A DNA stretch of 64,000 bases. It comes from Dipteris shenzhenensis. Its lineage: Eukaryota > Polypodiophyta > Polypodiopsida > Gleicheniales. A program made the position numbers and the translations under genes. Positions 54,126-64,000 of the stretch are shown piece by piece; the stretch's first letter is position 1, and every line of letters begins with the position of its first letter. The stretch is from NCBI GenBank assembly GCA_047967505.1, contig CM106540.1, one strand, 5' to 3'. The notes below the pieces were generated by a model, which had not been told where the DNA came from, ran no database searches, and worked only from the letters and a program-made list of their open reading frames with translations.

Positions 54126-55240
54126 CTTATTATCATCTTCCTCTTTAAGTTGCTTCCAAAAAAACCATGTTGATATTTTTTGTCCGATATTCCAAAAGAA
54201 GTTGCTTCCATTAAAGGATGCATTGCATTTTTTCTCTAGCACTTAACATTTTCTCTTGTTTGTAGGTTATGTTTTAATACTTGTATTTTGGAGTTGCATG
54301 TCTATCTATTCCAAAGACCTTACATATCCATATTCTTCTCTTTGTAGGTTACTTTTTTATAGTTATATTCTGGAGTTGGATGCGTATCTATTCCAAAGAT
54401 AGCTCACATATTTATATTCTTCTCTAGTTTGTTGTTTTAGACTCTTGTACAGTGAAAGGAGTTTTTGTTTTTGTTCCCTTCTTTTGAAGGATTTCTTAAA
54501 AGCATCTAAAGTTGAGTAGTAGCTTGCTTATATATGTTAAGAACTGGGATGATAATTATAGACATTTCTAACCTGAGTATAGTTCTTCTTTTTGAAACTG
54601 GGATGTTAATTGTAAACCTTTTTTTAAAAAAAGTATAGCTCCTTTTTGTAAAAATGATGTCTTGTAAGTTGTTTAAAATGAAGCTTTAGTGTTTCTAAAA
54701 CTGATGGCCATGCTATTACTTGAAATTTAATCATGTTCTAGGTGATTCTAAGAAAAATATATATTCTTAAGGTTTATTAAACTATTCTTGAATGAATTAT
54801 AACTTGTCTATTTGCTTGGAAAGTAATATTTAAGTGAAAGAACAATGCTAACTATCACAAAGAGTTGGGTGGACCATTATAAACTACTTGGGACTTAAAT
54901 TTGAGCATTGCTTTTGCTGAGGTTACACATATGCATTTTGTCAACTGTAATTTTCGTATGAACATTTTTGAAATCTGCTTAATATAAGCCTTATAAATGG
55001 AAATAGATTTTTTCGACCATTCGTTATTTGTAAAGCTACATATATGTACTCATGAATCGATGGCTACTAGTACATCACTAGTACACATTTATTTCCAAAT
55101 GAAATTTTGCACTCCACATTTTGAGTCAAGTCATATGGTTTTTTTGCTTCTTCATGCTAGTTTGTTTTGTAGCATGTTCTTATCATTTTCTTTACTTCTA
55201 GAACTACTAATGTTTCATGTGTATTGTGTGTATATGAAGA
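54126..55240. other. AT-rich, no gene seen
   Basis: It contains a loose duplication near 54260-54430 (GTAGGTTA, TTTATA, GGAGTTG, TCTATTCCAAAGA, CATATTTATATTCTTCTCT). No coding motif is visible. Confidence 0.4.
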
Positions 55241-56450
55241 AAATATTTCCATATGAAAAAGAAGGAAACTCCCAAATGAAATTGTCACATAGGCAATTTC
55301 GAACACTAATAAAAAATGATTTTGCCCACATGGAATCAATTAATTGGTCATGTTTGAATGTGGCATCTATAATATTTGGAAAAATAATGTCATGGGAATA
55401 TCAAATGCCTTACCCAAAGTTTTAGAGATGAGAAACAAGAAGTTTCCATATGGGAAGTTAGAAAGTTCCCAAATGCGAAACAAGGAGTTCACATATGGGA
55501 AGTTAGAAAGTTCCCATATGAAATTCTCATAATTACCACATGGGGAATTTAAATTAACAATGCAAAAATAAAATTCGTTGTGGGAATAATGGAAGTTGCC
55601 CTGGAAATAATGAGAAATTTCCATATGGGAATCTAGAAACTTCCCATATGAAATTCCCATATTCTAAATTGATTTTGCCTTTTCATAGATGGGAAAGGAA
55701 AAGTTTGCATATAGGAAAGAAGGACTTTGCATGTAGGAAGTTATCAAGTTCCTAGATGGGAAACAAGAAGTTTCCACATGGGAAGTTATAAAGCTTTGGT
55801 TGATTAAAAATTTCCATGTGGCAACATGAAGTTGGTATACAACAGTTTTATATGAAACCCTCATGGGAATAATAAGAAGCTTCCATATGGGTATTTAGGA
55901 ACTTTTCATATGAAATTCCCACATGGATATCTAGAAACTCTCCATATGGAATTTCCATATGCTAAAACTGTTTTGCCTTCGTGGAGATGGGAAATAACAT
56001 GTTACCATATGGGAAGCTAGAAAGTTTTCACATGGGAAACAAGAAGTTTCCATATGGGATTTTCCTATTCCAAATTGATATTACCACATGGAAACATTTA
56101 ATTTACTATGCAAGATTAACAACTCAAAAAGTTCCCAGTGATAATTCAAATTACATTTAACTAACAACTCAAATAAGACTCCATGTGGCAATATCGAACA
56201 CTTTTGTAGGTGGGACAAATCAGCTTTCCATGTGGAGAAATTTTCCATATGGTGAAAAGTCTCCTATGTGGTAACAAAATTAACCACATGGAAACACCAA
56301 GATTTCACATGATGGAAAAATTCCCACATTTTTTCACACGGTGAGTTTATTTTTACTTGTAAAACAAGGGAAAATATGTGGAAAAACAAGGTTTTTTCCC
56401 CAAGTGGGAGCACGTCCCAAATTTCTTGTGTATTTCCTTCAACCACATAG
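55240..56450. repeat. array of CCATATGG / TTCCCATATGGGAA palindromes
   Basis: Dozens of motifs centred on CATATG or CACATGG, such as TTTCCATATGGGAAGTTAG, AAGTTCCCATATGAAATTCC, GAAACAAGAAGTTTCC and TTCCACATGGGAAG, alternate in both orientations with GAAAGTT spacers. Adjacent units can pair as hairpins. All frames here (MGISYGKF, FPYGN and similar) are read-through of the repeat. Confidence 0.85.
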
Positions 56451-58725
56451 TCGTGCTTTGCTTTGAACTGATACTACGGTTGGATTTCTTCATAGACCTC
56501 ATCACCATGTAGAGCTATTGCCTCACAATCACATAAGTTTACATACATATTGCATAGCAAAACTCCATCAATACAAATCGCCATTTCCTTCTTCTTATTA
56601 ATACCTCAACCAATAGGCCAACCTTTAGATAGTGCTAACTACACAACCAGCATGCCTCCTATCACTGATATTCCATACATACAATCAACTACAACTCTTT
56701 ACAAGCCCAATCTATGGTGAGTCGCCTGTTGCTTTAGCTTCTATCATAGACCACAGCGAGCTGTTTGTAGTTCGATCTGTAGCCCACTAGCTCCCATTGT
56801 GATTAAGTGATGATTGATTCCTTTATATTGCCCTCCTTTCCATCATAGCACTCATGGAGTCTCCGTCGCCCATCATCTCCAAGCCTCTGAATAATAGAGA
56901 TGCCCAATCCAAAAGCTCCCTGCTCCTCACAACCACAGCAGCTCTCACCCCTTCAAGCTTGGCTCTCCATTGCTGCCTGTCCTTCCACCATGAGCTCACT
57001 TTATCCCTACGCTCCTTGCCTTTGACCTCTCCTCCCTAGGCCTTCAGTCACTCATGATTTTCCTTTTCCCTTGCAACTCCCTCATCTTTCAACTTCATCC
57101 CATTTACTACGAGCCACTCTTGCGCAGCCTGTCCTTTAGACTCCCACTAGTGAGTTCTCACGCCTCCTCAACTCAGCTTTCCTCTAAAGCAACCCCCGAC
57201 CTTCTGGCCTTCTAGCTTGCTCCCCTCTTCAAGCTCACCAAACTGTCCTCCTATCTCCAATCTCCAACTGCTCCTCCCCTTTCAGCAACACACATTCTCT
57301 TATAGTCGGCTCCTCGTGAGGCACTTCCACAGTCTCTCCAATGCTCATCGAGCTCCCCTCTTGTCTCTACAGCTTGCCCTCATTCTCCATCAGCGTATTG
57401 CGATCCTCATCTACTCATTCTCCCACACAAACCTCTCCTAGATCTCATCGCCTAGCTCACGGTTCTCCATCCAGCCATAGTCCCGATCCCCCCGCTAGCC
57501 TAGGAGCCCCCGTGGATCTCTGGCCTTCCCCTATTCTCCTCCCCTCCGAGCCTCCTTTTAGTAAGCCCTATAGTGGAGACACCTCCACCATCCAGGAGCT
57601 TCCAGCCACCACCTTCCATTCAGAAGCTCCCCCATTATCATCCTCACATAGCCACAATTCATGCATGCTTTTTTAATATGTGCCATGTCATCATTTGCCT
57701 TTTTACCCCTCTTCCACCCTTCCTTCAAACTTTATACCAAGGCCCTTAATGCTCAAATAATTGACTATGTGCACACAAATGCATGCCACCAGCATTTAGT
57801 GCCATATTGGCCATACTACCACATATGGTGAACACCATCCCAACACAATGGATTTACAAGACAACCATGACAAAAAAAATGTTCATGCCCTCATACAGAA
57901 AGGATTCAGGACAACCATCAAGAGTACATGTCATCCGACAACAAAACTCCATCACACTCTGGATACCATGTTTTGAATTGTCTGGTGCACCCACACTGCT
58001 TCTTCATCATTTCCTAAAAGTCCCCATAGAAGTGTCTACCATCTCAAGGAAATATCTATATCAGTGTAGAGTCCATCATGAGGGTGTCCATAGCTCAAAG
58101 CCACCACCAACTAGCTATGTACATAGCTATGCACTCACCCATCAACATGCAATAAATGAAAAACATTTTTTCATTTTTATCCACACAATGTATAGTGGAG
58201 TAGAGGCCATACTCTAGTCTGTGCCATAGCATGGGTTGCACGTCCTTGCCATGCATGTCCTTCCACTGGTGTGAGACGTCTGCATGGCCCTCCTATTCCT
58301 AACAAAATTACTACAGTGTAAAGTATGTGTGGCTGCACATACTCCAAGCATAACAACGAACTATCTGCCAATCCAGCTCATTCGCTAAAACCTGGTTCAT
58401 CAAACTAGCCAGTAGGCATGAGTAGGCTCTTAGGAATGCAGCATATCACATACATGTGCATGGTCATGGTAACATTCTTCATGAATCATGGAAAAATTTT
58501 CAACATAAAAGATGTTTTCTTATATGCAACATTATGGCTAGTTCATTATTATATAGAATAATCCTTTCACTAGAATACTCTCACTAGAATACTCTACAAC
58601 CTACTTTTAAGGAATGTGTTGCTTGCATACAAGCCATATTTTCTTCCTTTTAGCATTGCTCTTATGCAACTCATCAATATTGTGCATTATTAATTTAGAG
58701 CAATGCTATATATTAATGCTAGTAC
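56451..58725. other. unassigned; Ser/Pro-rich frame not accepted as a gene
   Basis: From 56854 to 57676 the plus strand holds overlapping pyrimidine-rich frames (SPSPIISKPL, PTQTSPRSHRLAHGSPSSHS). They resemble composition effects. Other short frames (57783-58217) carry no motif I recognise. A degraded gene cannot be excluded. Confidence 0.3.
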
Positions 58726-58729
58726 TTAG

Positions 58730-58903
58730 CAATTTGGACTTAGCAATGCTATCATTTAGCACTTAGCACTTTGGAATTCACACTTAGCAATGCTATCATT
58801 TAGCAATTGGCACTTAGTACTTACCACTTACCACTTAGTACTCAGCAATGCTATCATTCAGCAATTAGCACTTAGAACTTAGTACTTAACACTTAGCACT
58901 TAG
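58730..58903. repeat. CACTTAGCA minisatellite
   Basis: Variants of CACTTAGCAATGCTATCATT and CACTTAGTACTTA repeat about twelve times in 170 bp, ending at the small LTR. Confidence 0.85.
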
Positions 58904-59040
58904 TGTTGAGAGGAAGAGAAAGAGGAGAGAGACTGACACAAGAGTTGCTCCCAAGGAAATGATTCTATTCATAAATCATAGGCATATATATATAGTCAAG
59001 GACTAGGCTGAGTTAGGGCGAGCTATATATAGCTCTAACA
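58904..59040 (-). mobile_element. short LTR, 137 bp, with TATA box
   Basis: On the minus strand it begins TGTTAGAGCTATATATAGC at 59040 and ends CTTCCTCTCAACA at 58904, with TGTTAGAG and CTCTCAACA as near-inverted ends. Directly upstream on the minus strand is GTTTGAGTGGGGG, a polypurine-tract type motif, so this would be a 3' LTR of a copia or TRIM element. GACTATATATATATGCC inside is a likely TATA box. Confidence 0.7.
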
Positions 59041-59690
59041 CCCCCACTCAAACTAGGCCGTCTAGCTACGAATGAAAAAACCCTTGGGAAGTACAAGGGA
59101 AAAACCCGAGCCACTATATATATATCTATGTGAAAATATATATACAAAGGATGGCCGTAGGACAGTTTGAATGGCACAGTGTAATGTTGGATGATATAGT
59201 GCAAAGTGCATGTGGATAGTACAATGGCATAAGACAAGCACTTGTCCATAGTACAATGCAAAGTATAGGCACTATGTTTGGTGCATGGTACGGTGCAAAG
59301 TATGTGTGGAAAATGGGAAACTCTCCCTAGAAATGTGAACTTTCCTGGCATAGTGATGATACATAATCAGGTCTTGAGATCTTCAAGTCTTATGTTTGAG
59401 CTCTTCATCTGAATAGGAGAGCTTGTAATCTCCAAGTTTAATCTGGTCAAACCTCCTCAAGTCTTTGTAATTATGCCTTCATGTTTTGCACAATTCATCC
59501 ACCTAAAATTATCGATTTTGTGCGGTGTATGCAAACATATAAAATATTCAAATGTCCTTTTTTGTCCTATCAAGGATGAATGTATGAAGAAATTGCTTCG
59601 GCCACTCCAAAGATGAGTATGCAAGGGCAATTTGAGATGTCCACAAAGCCATGGCTGAAATGTTGCTTGCATAGTGTAAGAAAGCCATAA
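59041..59690 (-). other. internal remnant of the small LTR element
   Basis: Next to the LTR lies the purine tract, then GTTTTTTCATTCGTAGCTAGACGG-like sequence typical of the region before a copia 3' LTR. No RNase H or integrase motif is recognisable. The extent is uncertain. Confidence 0.4.
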
Positions 59691-60165
59691 CAACACAATA
59701 GGAAGGCCCATTAAGATCCTGGAAATCAAGAACCAATAGTCCAAAAACACAATGAGCATCCTTGCATCTAGAAGTACCGCACATTTTGGCATCCAAAAAT
59801 ACAAAACAACTGGGGAGCCAGAAGTCCCGAACAACTGGAAATCCAACGAGCATAAGCCACACACATATGACAAGAGGAAATCTCATGTGGATTAGACGCA
59901 GGTTACATAATCATAGAGGGAATGAAATAACAACCTCTTTGCATTCAAAAGTATCGAACAACCGAGAAGATGAGCATTCGAGATTACAAAAGAACATTCA
60001 GAAGTAACCAAGAAAATGGGCATCTAAGAACACCAAGAAATAGGAAGGTCCATAAAGATCCTGCAAATCAAGAACCAATCATCCAGAAACATAACGAGCA
60101 TCCAGGCATTCGAAAGAATGGAACAACTGGGCTGTCGGAACTACCAAACAAGCCACACACACAGG
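59690..60165. repeat. direct duplication of about 150 bp
   Basis: ATAGGAAGGCCCATTAAGAT at 59698 recurs as ATAGGAAGGTCCATAAAGAT at 60042. CAAGAACCAATAGTCCA, GAGCATCC, GGAACAACTGG-like and AAGCCACACACA motifs follow in both. Frames over this region are repeat-driven. Confidence 0.75.
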
Positions 60166-60269
60166 GATTTGCGGTGGTATTAAAAAATTAGTTTTAAAAT
60201 GTACAAAAATGTTTTAAATGATTGTAAAGTAGCCCTGGGGCATCTTAAAATGCCTAGTAATGATTTTTA

Positions 60270-60440
60270 TCTAGGACCGTCCAACCGGCTCCAACCGGTT
60301 CCCGATCGGTGTATTGATACACCGGCTAGTATTTTGACACAACACTGACCGGTATTACATAGTACCGATCAGGGTTTCACTACACAGACCGGTATAATAA
60401 CAACACTAGCTAGTGTTTATCTACACCGATTAGTGTTGTT
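60270..60440. repeat. cluster of ACCGGT/ACACC hairpins
   Basis: Adjacent short inverted repeats: AACCGGCTCCAACCGGTT, CGGTGTATTGATACACCG, ACCGGTATTACATAGTACCG, AACACTAGCTAGTGTT and ACACCGATTAGTGTTG. No coding sequence is visible. It resembles the GGTGTTAATAAACACC set near 22.75 kb. The rest of 60165-60790 holds a two-copy AATTGGTATGACGTCAATC repeat. Confidence 0.75.
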
Positions 60441-60798
60441 AATGTCAAAAGGTTGCAAGCAAGTGGATAGTACTTTCCAAGTTTGGACATGGAAAGAAAG
60501 AAATTGTAATACCATCTAAATTCTTTAGCATTACTTCCAATTGGTATGATGTCAATCAACAAAATTGGTATGATTTGTCAAGTAACAAAATTTTAAATAG
60601 CACAATATTTATATCAGAATGTATGCATGATTGTAATGCCATCTAAATGCTTTAGCATAATTTCCAATTGGTATGACGTCAATCGACAAAATTGGTATGA
60701 CGTCAATCAATAAAATTTTAAATAGCACAATATTTAATAAGTCAGAATGTAAGCACGATCAACAGTGTATATGGTATTTCAAGCCTGGGAACGATTTC

Positions 60799-61628
60799 TC
60801 ATGAGTCATCACAAAGTTTTCTCATCCTCACGCTAGAGCTTGCTTTGGCTGTGACTTGCAATTGTCCAACAATGGGAGAATCATGCAACGGACCTAGGAG
60901 ATCACAATGTACCCACTTGGCTAAATCTCCATCATTACTCTCTCCATTAACATCATCCAAAACTCTATCATTTTCATAAACATATACCAATTTCTCTGCT
61001 CTTTCTATCTTCAAGCGATTTCTTGTGTCTAAATGAACAAACTTGTAATTACTCCAATTTCATTCACTCGACAAATTGCTACAAGGCTAGGATAGCACTT
61101 TCAATGCCAACATTTGTAAATGAGGTGTTGAGGCTCCACAGTCTTCCCACCATCTCCATGTAGGCATCTCCTTTGCGAGGTCTTGTATTCTTGAATATGC
61201 AAACAACCCTTCCCTATTTCAAAAAGTGGATAATTCCTTGACAGCAGCAGCATATTCACATCCATCCCAAAAATTCATCCCAAGAGATTATGCCAAGGCT
61301 GCATTACGTGTTTCCATGTTTTCAAACAATACTCCCACCATTGGGGATCTAAAATATGACCAGCATAGTGAAGGTCATTGTGAGCATGATTCCATCACTT
61401 TCTAAACATCTTTTGCAAAGTGACACGATGATCGGTGGTGTAGCCAATGTTTTCACTTGTGGATCTTCTATTTTCCTTTTAGAGGTCTTGCTCAGCAGTC
61501 CACTAAGCCATGTAAGCATTGCCCAAACATAGACTTTCATGTCTAATTTCTGAATGGCAAACCATATCGGCCTCATTGCATCGGTCACATAAGCTATTCT
61601 CTTCCAAAAGCTAGCAGTGTGAGCCATT
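60799..61628 (-). pseudogene. hAT transposase C-terminal region
   Basis: The minus strand begins at the copia LTR with SFWKRIAYVTDAMRPIWFAI and QKLDMKVYVWAML, a hAT middle-region pattern. It ends with LQMLALKVLS, stop, PCSNLSSE, stop, NWSNYKFVHLDTRNRLKIER and AEKLVYVYENDRVLDD. The last block is the hAT dimerisation signature (RNRLxxxRAExLVYVxxNxRxL). Many stops and shifts lie between. hAT transposases cut and paste elements with 8 bp duplications. The copia element at 61629 separates this part from an N-terminal half, presumably beyond the window. Confidence 0.85.
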
Positions 61629-61982
61629 TGTGAAGATAGTGGGAGAGAAGGAAGGAGTCGCACTTGCGGCTTTCTCACATACACAATGGGGGGGAATACA
61701 CACAAAGGTGGAGGCTGAAAATAGTTTTCCTCTTCTTAGTTGTGAAAGCCAAAAGAACTCTAGTACAAAGAAATAGAAGAACCCTATATGTGGGTCTCAA
61801 ACCAAACTTAGCTAACTAAGGTGGCATACTAACTAAGCCACAAACTAGAGTACATAAGCATAGATGTCATCCAGCTATTATTCATGGGCGGTGTACCAAC
61901 CGCATCTGCAGCTAACAAGTAAGTGACATAAATGCACAATGGTCACCCTGGCATATCACGAGTGGAGCTCGATATCTCAACA
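61629..61982 (-). repeat. Ty1/copia 3' LTR, 354 bp
   Basis: On the minus strand it runs from TGTTGAGATATCGAGCTCC (61982) to ACTATCTTCACA (61629). It matches the LTR at 14795-15143. Confidence 0.9.
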
Positions 61983-62412
61983 CTCCCTCTCGAGCTCAAT
62001 CCCAATTCCTGCATGCCAAGCAGGTCTCTAAACTTGCGTAGCTTCTCTGCACCTAATGCCTTTGTGAATATGTCAGCTACTTGATCCTCTATGCTGACAT
62101 AAACTAAATCAATAAGACCTAGTAAAACCTTCTCTCGCACATAGTGATAATGCACCTCAATGTGCTTTGTTCTAGCATGATAGACTGGGTTATTTGCCAA
62201 GTGTATACTGCTCATGTTGTCACAATAAATGACAACTGGCCCATCTGTAGAATGATGCATATCATAATGTAGCTTATGCAACCAAGCTACCTCACATGTA
62301 GCCATTGCTACACCCCTGTACTCAGCCTCTGTGCTCGACAAGGCAACTGTAAGTTGTTTCTTGCTGCTCCAAGTGACTGTAGCACTCCCAAAAGAGAACA
62401 CATATCCCACTG
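61943..62412 (-). pseudogene. copia RNase H segment
   Basis: After a one-base frameshift near 62412 the minus strand reads PVGYVFSFGSATVTWSSKKQ, TVALSSTEAEYRGVAMATCE, VVIYCDNMSSIHLANNPVYH, TKHIEVHYHYVREKVLLGLI and DQVADIFTKALG. SSTEAEY and CDNxSxxxLANNP are the acidic catalytic blocks of copia RNase H, which degrades the RNA strand of the hybrid. The stop at 61943 lies inside the LTR. The domain looks complete apart from the shift that disconnects it from the RT. Confidence 0.9.
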
Positions 62413-63914
62413 GTAGATCGTCTATGACAAATACTACCAGCCCAATTAGCATCAGTGTATCCATGCAACTGTATTTGAACCCCAGTCTCATAAAATAGTC
62501 CATACTGCAATGTGGACTTCACATACCTGAGTATGCGTCTAGCCGCATCCAAATGTGGTTTCCTTGGAGCCTGCATAAACTGACTTACCAATCCAACAGC
62601 ATAGCTCAAATTTGGCCTGGTAATAGTCATATAAATCAAACTTCCTACTATGCGTCTATACATAGTAGGGTCTTCTAGAAGCTCACCTGCATCTGTGCTC
62701 AGCTTGAACACATTCTGCTCCAAAGGGACTGAAATAGGCTTACAGCCTGTCATCCCATATTTGGACAGCATGTCCAATCCATACTGCCTCTACAAGAGCC
62801 GTATCCCACTTGGTTATCTAATCACCTCAATGTCCAAGAAATAATGTAGCTCTCCCAAATCCTTCATCTCAAACTTCTGCTTCAATAGCATTTTCACATG
62901 AAGGATATCTTCATCACTATCACCTGTGATGATCAAATCATCAACATAAATGACAAGCAGCATAATACCTTTCTCTGTTTTTATCACATAAAGTGAGAAA
63001 TCTGCCTTGGAAATCTAAAAGCCAATAGTGACGATATACTGTCCTATCTTGTCAGACCATGCTCTAGGTGCTTGCTTCAAGCCATACAAGGCTTTCTTCA
63101 ACCTGCAAACAAACTCAAGATGAACAGCATGAACATAACCTGGTGGCTGCTCCATAAAGACATCTTCTTGCAAATCACCATGCAAGAAGGCATTCTTTAC
63201 ATCCATCTGATGTAAAGACCATCCCTTTGATGCAGCCATAGCAATGACTGCTCTTACAGTTGCCATCCTTGCAACCGGACTGAATGTTTCTTCATAATCA
63301 ATGCCATATGTCTGTGCATACCCCTTGACAACTAATCTTGCCTTGTATCTATTCACAGAACCATCTACATTGTGTTTCACCTTATCAACCCACTTACAGC
63401 CAATTGCATTCTTGTCTTTAGGCAAAGGCACCAATTCCCATGTAGCATTTGCTTCCAATGCATCCATTTCTTCATCCATGGCTTTCTCCCATTTTTCTTT
63501 TCCCATGGCTTGCTCAAAAGAAGTGGGTTCTAGTTCTTGTATCACTTTGACCATATAGGCATAGTGAATGGTTGTAAATCCATCATATTTCGGCCTATCC
63601 ACAGGATACCTAGCTCTGGTAGACCTGCGCAAAATAGGCTCACTTCCAGGTGCTCTCAAAACATCCTTGGTCTTCCTTACTCTAGGTGTAGCAATAGAAG
63701 GAATACCCAACTCATCATCAATGCTCTGTTTTGAGCCACTGGATTCACCATCCACATAATTATGACCTGCATTCACATCAAACATGGGCTGATCTACCTT
63801 CTCTTTTCCTTTTCGTGATACTTGCATACCAGTATCTACATTGCTTTGAGGAGATTCTCTTGATCTCAATCTGCCTGTCCATGGTGAAGTATGTGAACCA
63901 CTGCTAGAGGACAC
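62413..63914 (-). pseudogene. copia reverse transcriptase
   Basis: On the minus strand: EKWEKAMDEEMDALEANATW, ELVPLPKDKNAIGCKWVDKV, YKARLVVKGYAQTYGIDYEE, TFSPVARMATVRAVIAMAAS, DVKNAFLHGDLQEDVFMEQP, LYGLKQAPRAWSDKIGQY, a TAG at 63015, then YVDDLIITGD, MKDLGELHYF, stops near 62815 and at 62790, YGMTGCKPISVPLEQN, RIVGSLIYMTITRPNLSYAV and HGYTDANWAG. This is the complete RVT_2 order with an intact YVDD active site. Upstream of about 63600 is the integrase-RT linker. The 15144-15720 copy keeps CAG or CAA at two of the stop positions. Confidence 0.95.
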
Positions 63915-64000
63915 TACAAGTCCACTAATATTTTGTGATTGCTACTGTGAATTTTGTGCAGCATTACCATTTTGTGCATCTACATCATTAATCACATTTA

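Larger units (their letters stand above)
61629..64000 (-). mobile_element. Ty1/copia retrotransposon, 3' portion
   Basis: A 3' LTR (61629-61982), a polypurine tract (GAGCTCGAGAGGGAG on the minus strand, 61983-61997), RNase H, reverse transcriptase and the linker after integrase are all in the expected minus-strand order. The element runs off the right edge. Stops at 63015, 62790 and near 62815, and a frameshift at about 62412, inactivate it. It is the same family as the copia pieces at 13.5-15.7 kb. Confidence 0.95.

Noticed and set aside
56854-57676. Possible Ser/Pro-rich protein gene
   Set aside because: The pyrimidine-rich plus strand is open in overlapping frames, no conserved motif, no splice signals I trust.
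1-64000. tRNA or rRNA genes
   Set aside because: I scanned for the T-loop GGTTCGAAT-type box and cloverleaf pattern by eye and saw none; a dedicated search could still find one.

Overview
The window reads as repeat-dominated nuclear DNA from a land plant with a large genome. The evidence is plant-type CACTA (TNP2, DUF4218, DUF4216), hAT, LINE, Ty1/copia and Ty3/gypsy remnants, GT-AG introns, and dense microsatellites. A seed-free plant such as a fern or lycophyte is my inference and is not proven here. I see no rRNA, tRNA, CRISPR array or bacterial-style operon. Almost every recognisable coding segment carries stops or frameshifts. The main exceptions are two long open frames at 42.26-45.27 kb.

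Layout. 0-3.8 kb: no gene, only simple and tandem repeats. 3.8-5.0 kb: a copia LTR scrap and a decayed CACTA fragment (minus strand). 5.0-13.54 kb: a large minus-strand Ty3/gypsy element with a 1.13 kb 5' LTR, primer-binding site, a 3 kb leader holding about 1.7 kb of purine-rich G-run DNA, then gag, protease and a truncated reverse transcriptase. It is inserted in the gag of a copia element (13.54-15.14 kb). 15.1-16.0 kb: copia and gypsy RT scraps. 16.04-19.9 kb: CACTA copy 1 (minus), with a 197 bp MITE-like insertion. 21.5-22.5 kb: LINE ORF1-like fragment. 23.0-26.2 kb: a minus-strand pseudogene of a transposase-like family I associate with the name DUF7869. 26.2-28.3 kb: array of a long perfect palindrome. 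28.9-31.7 kb: foldback array built on CATAAGCTTATG. 32.3-35.35 kb: CACTA copy 2 (plus), internally deleted. 36.5-42 kb: the palindrome again, then a satellite-like repeat.

42.2-48 kb is the most interesting part. It holds a same-strand cassette: a ParB-like protein, a protein with a degenerate beta-class DNA-methyltransferase-like layout, an FCP1/NIF-type HAD domain, and a SET domain with one in-frame stop. The cassette is embedded in, and flanked on both sides by, the same palindrome/satellite family that abuts the DUF7869-like gene. 48.1-51 kb: a 0.7 kb direct repeat on either side of a satellite block. 51.2-54.1 kb: LINE and copia scraps. 55.2-56.45 kb: a CCATATGG palindrome field. 58.9-59.04 kb: a small LTR. 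60.3 kb: hairpin cluster. 60.8-61.63 kb: hAT C-terminus interrupted by a copia element that runs from 61.63 kb off the right edge.

How it fits together: most of the window is nested insertion (gypsy in copia, MITE in CACTA, copia in hAT) plus several unrelated families of short perfect palindromes amplified into arrays. The working hypothesis for something new is that the transposase-like gene, the GGAGAATGGCACT palindromes and the ParB/methylase/HAD/SET cassette belong to one family of large DNA elements. That is inference and needs copy-number and boundary evidence from the rest of the genome.
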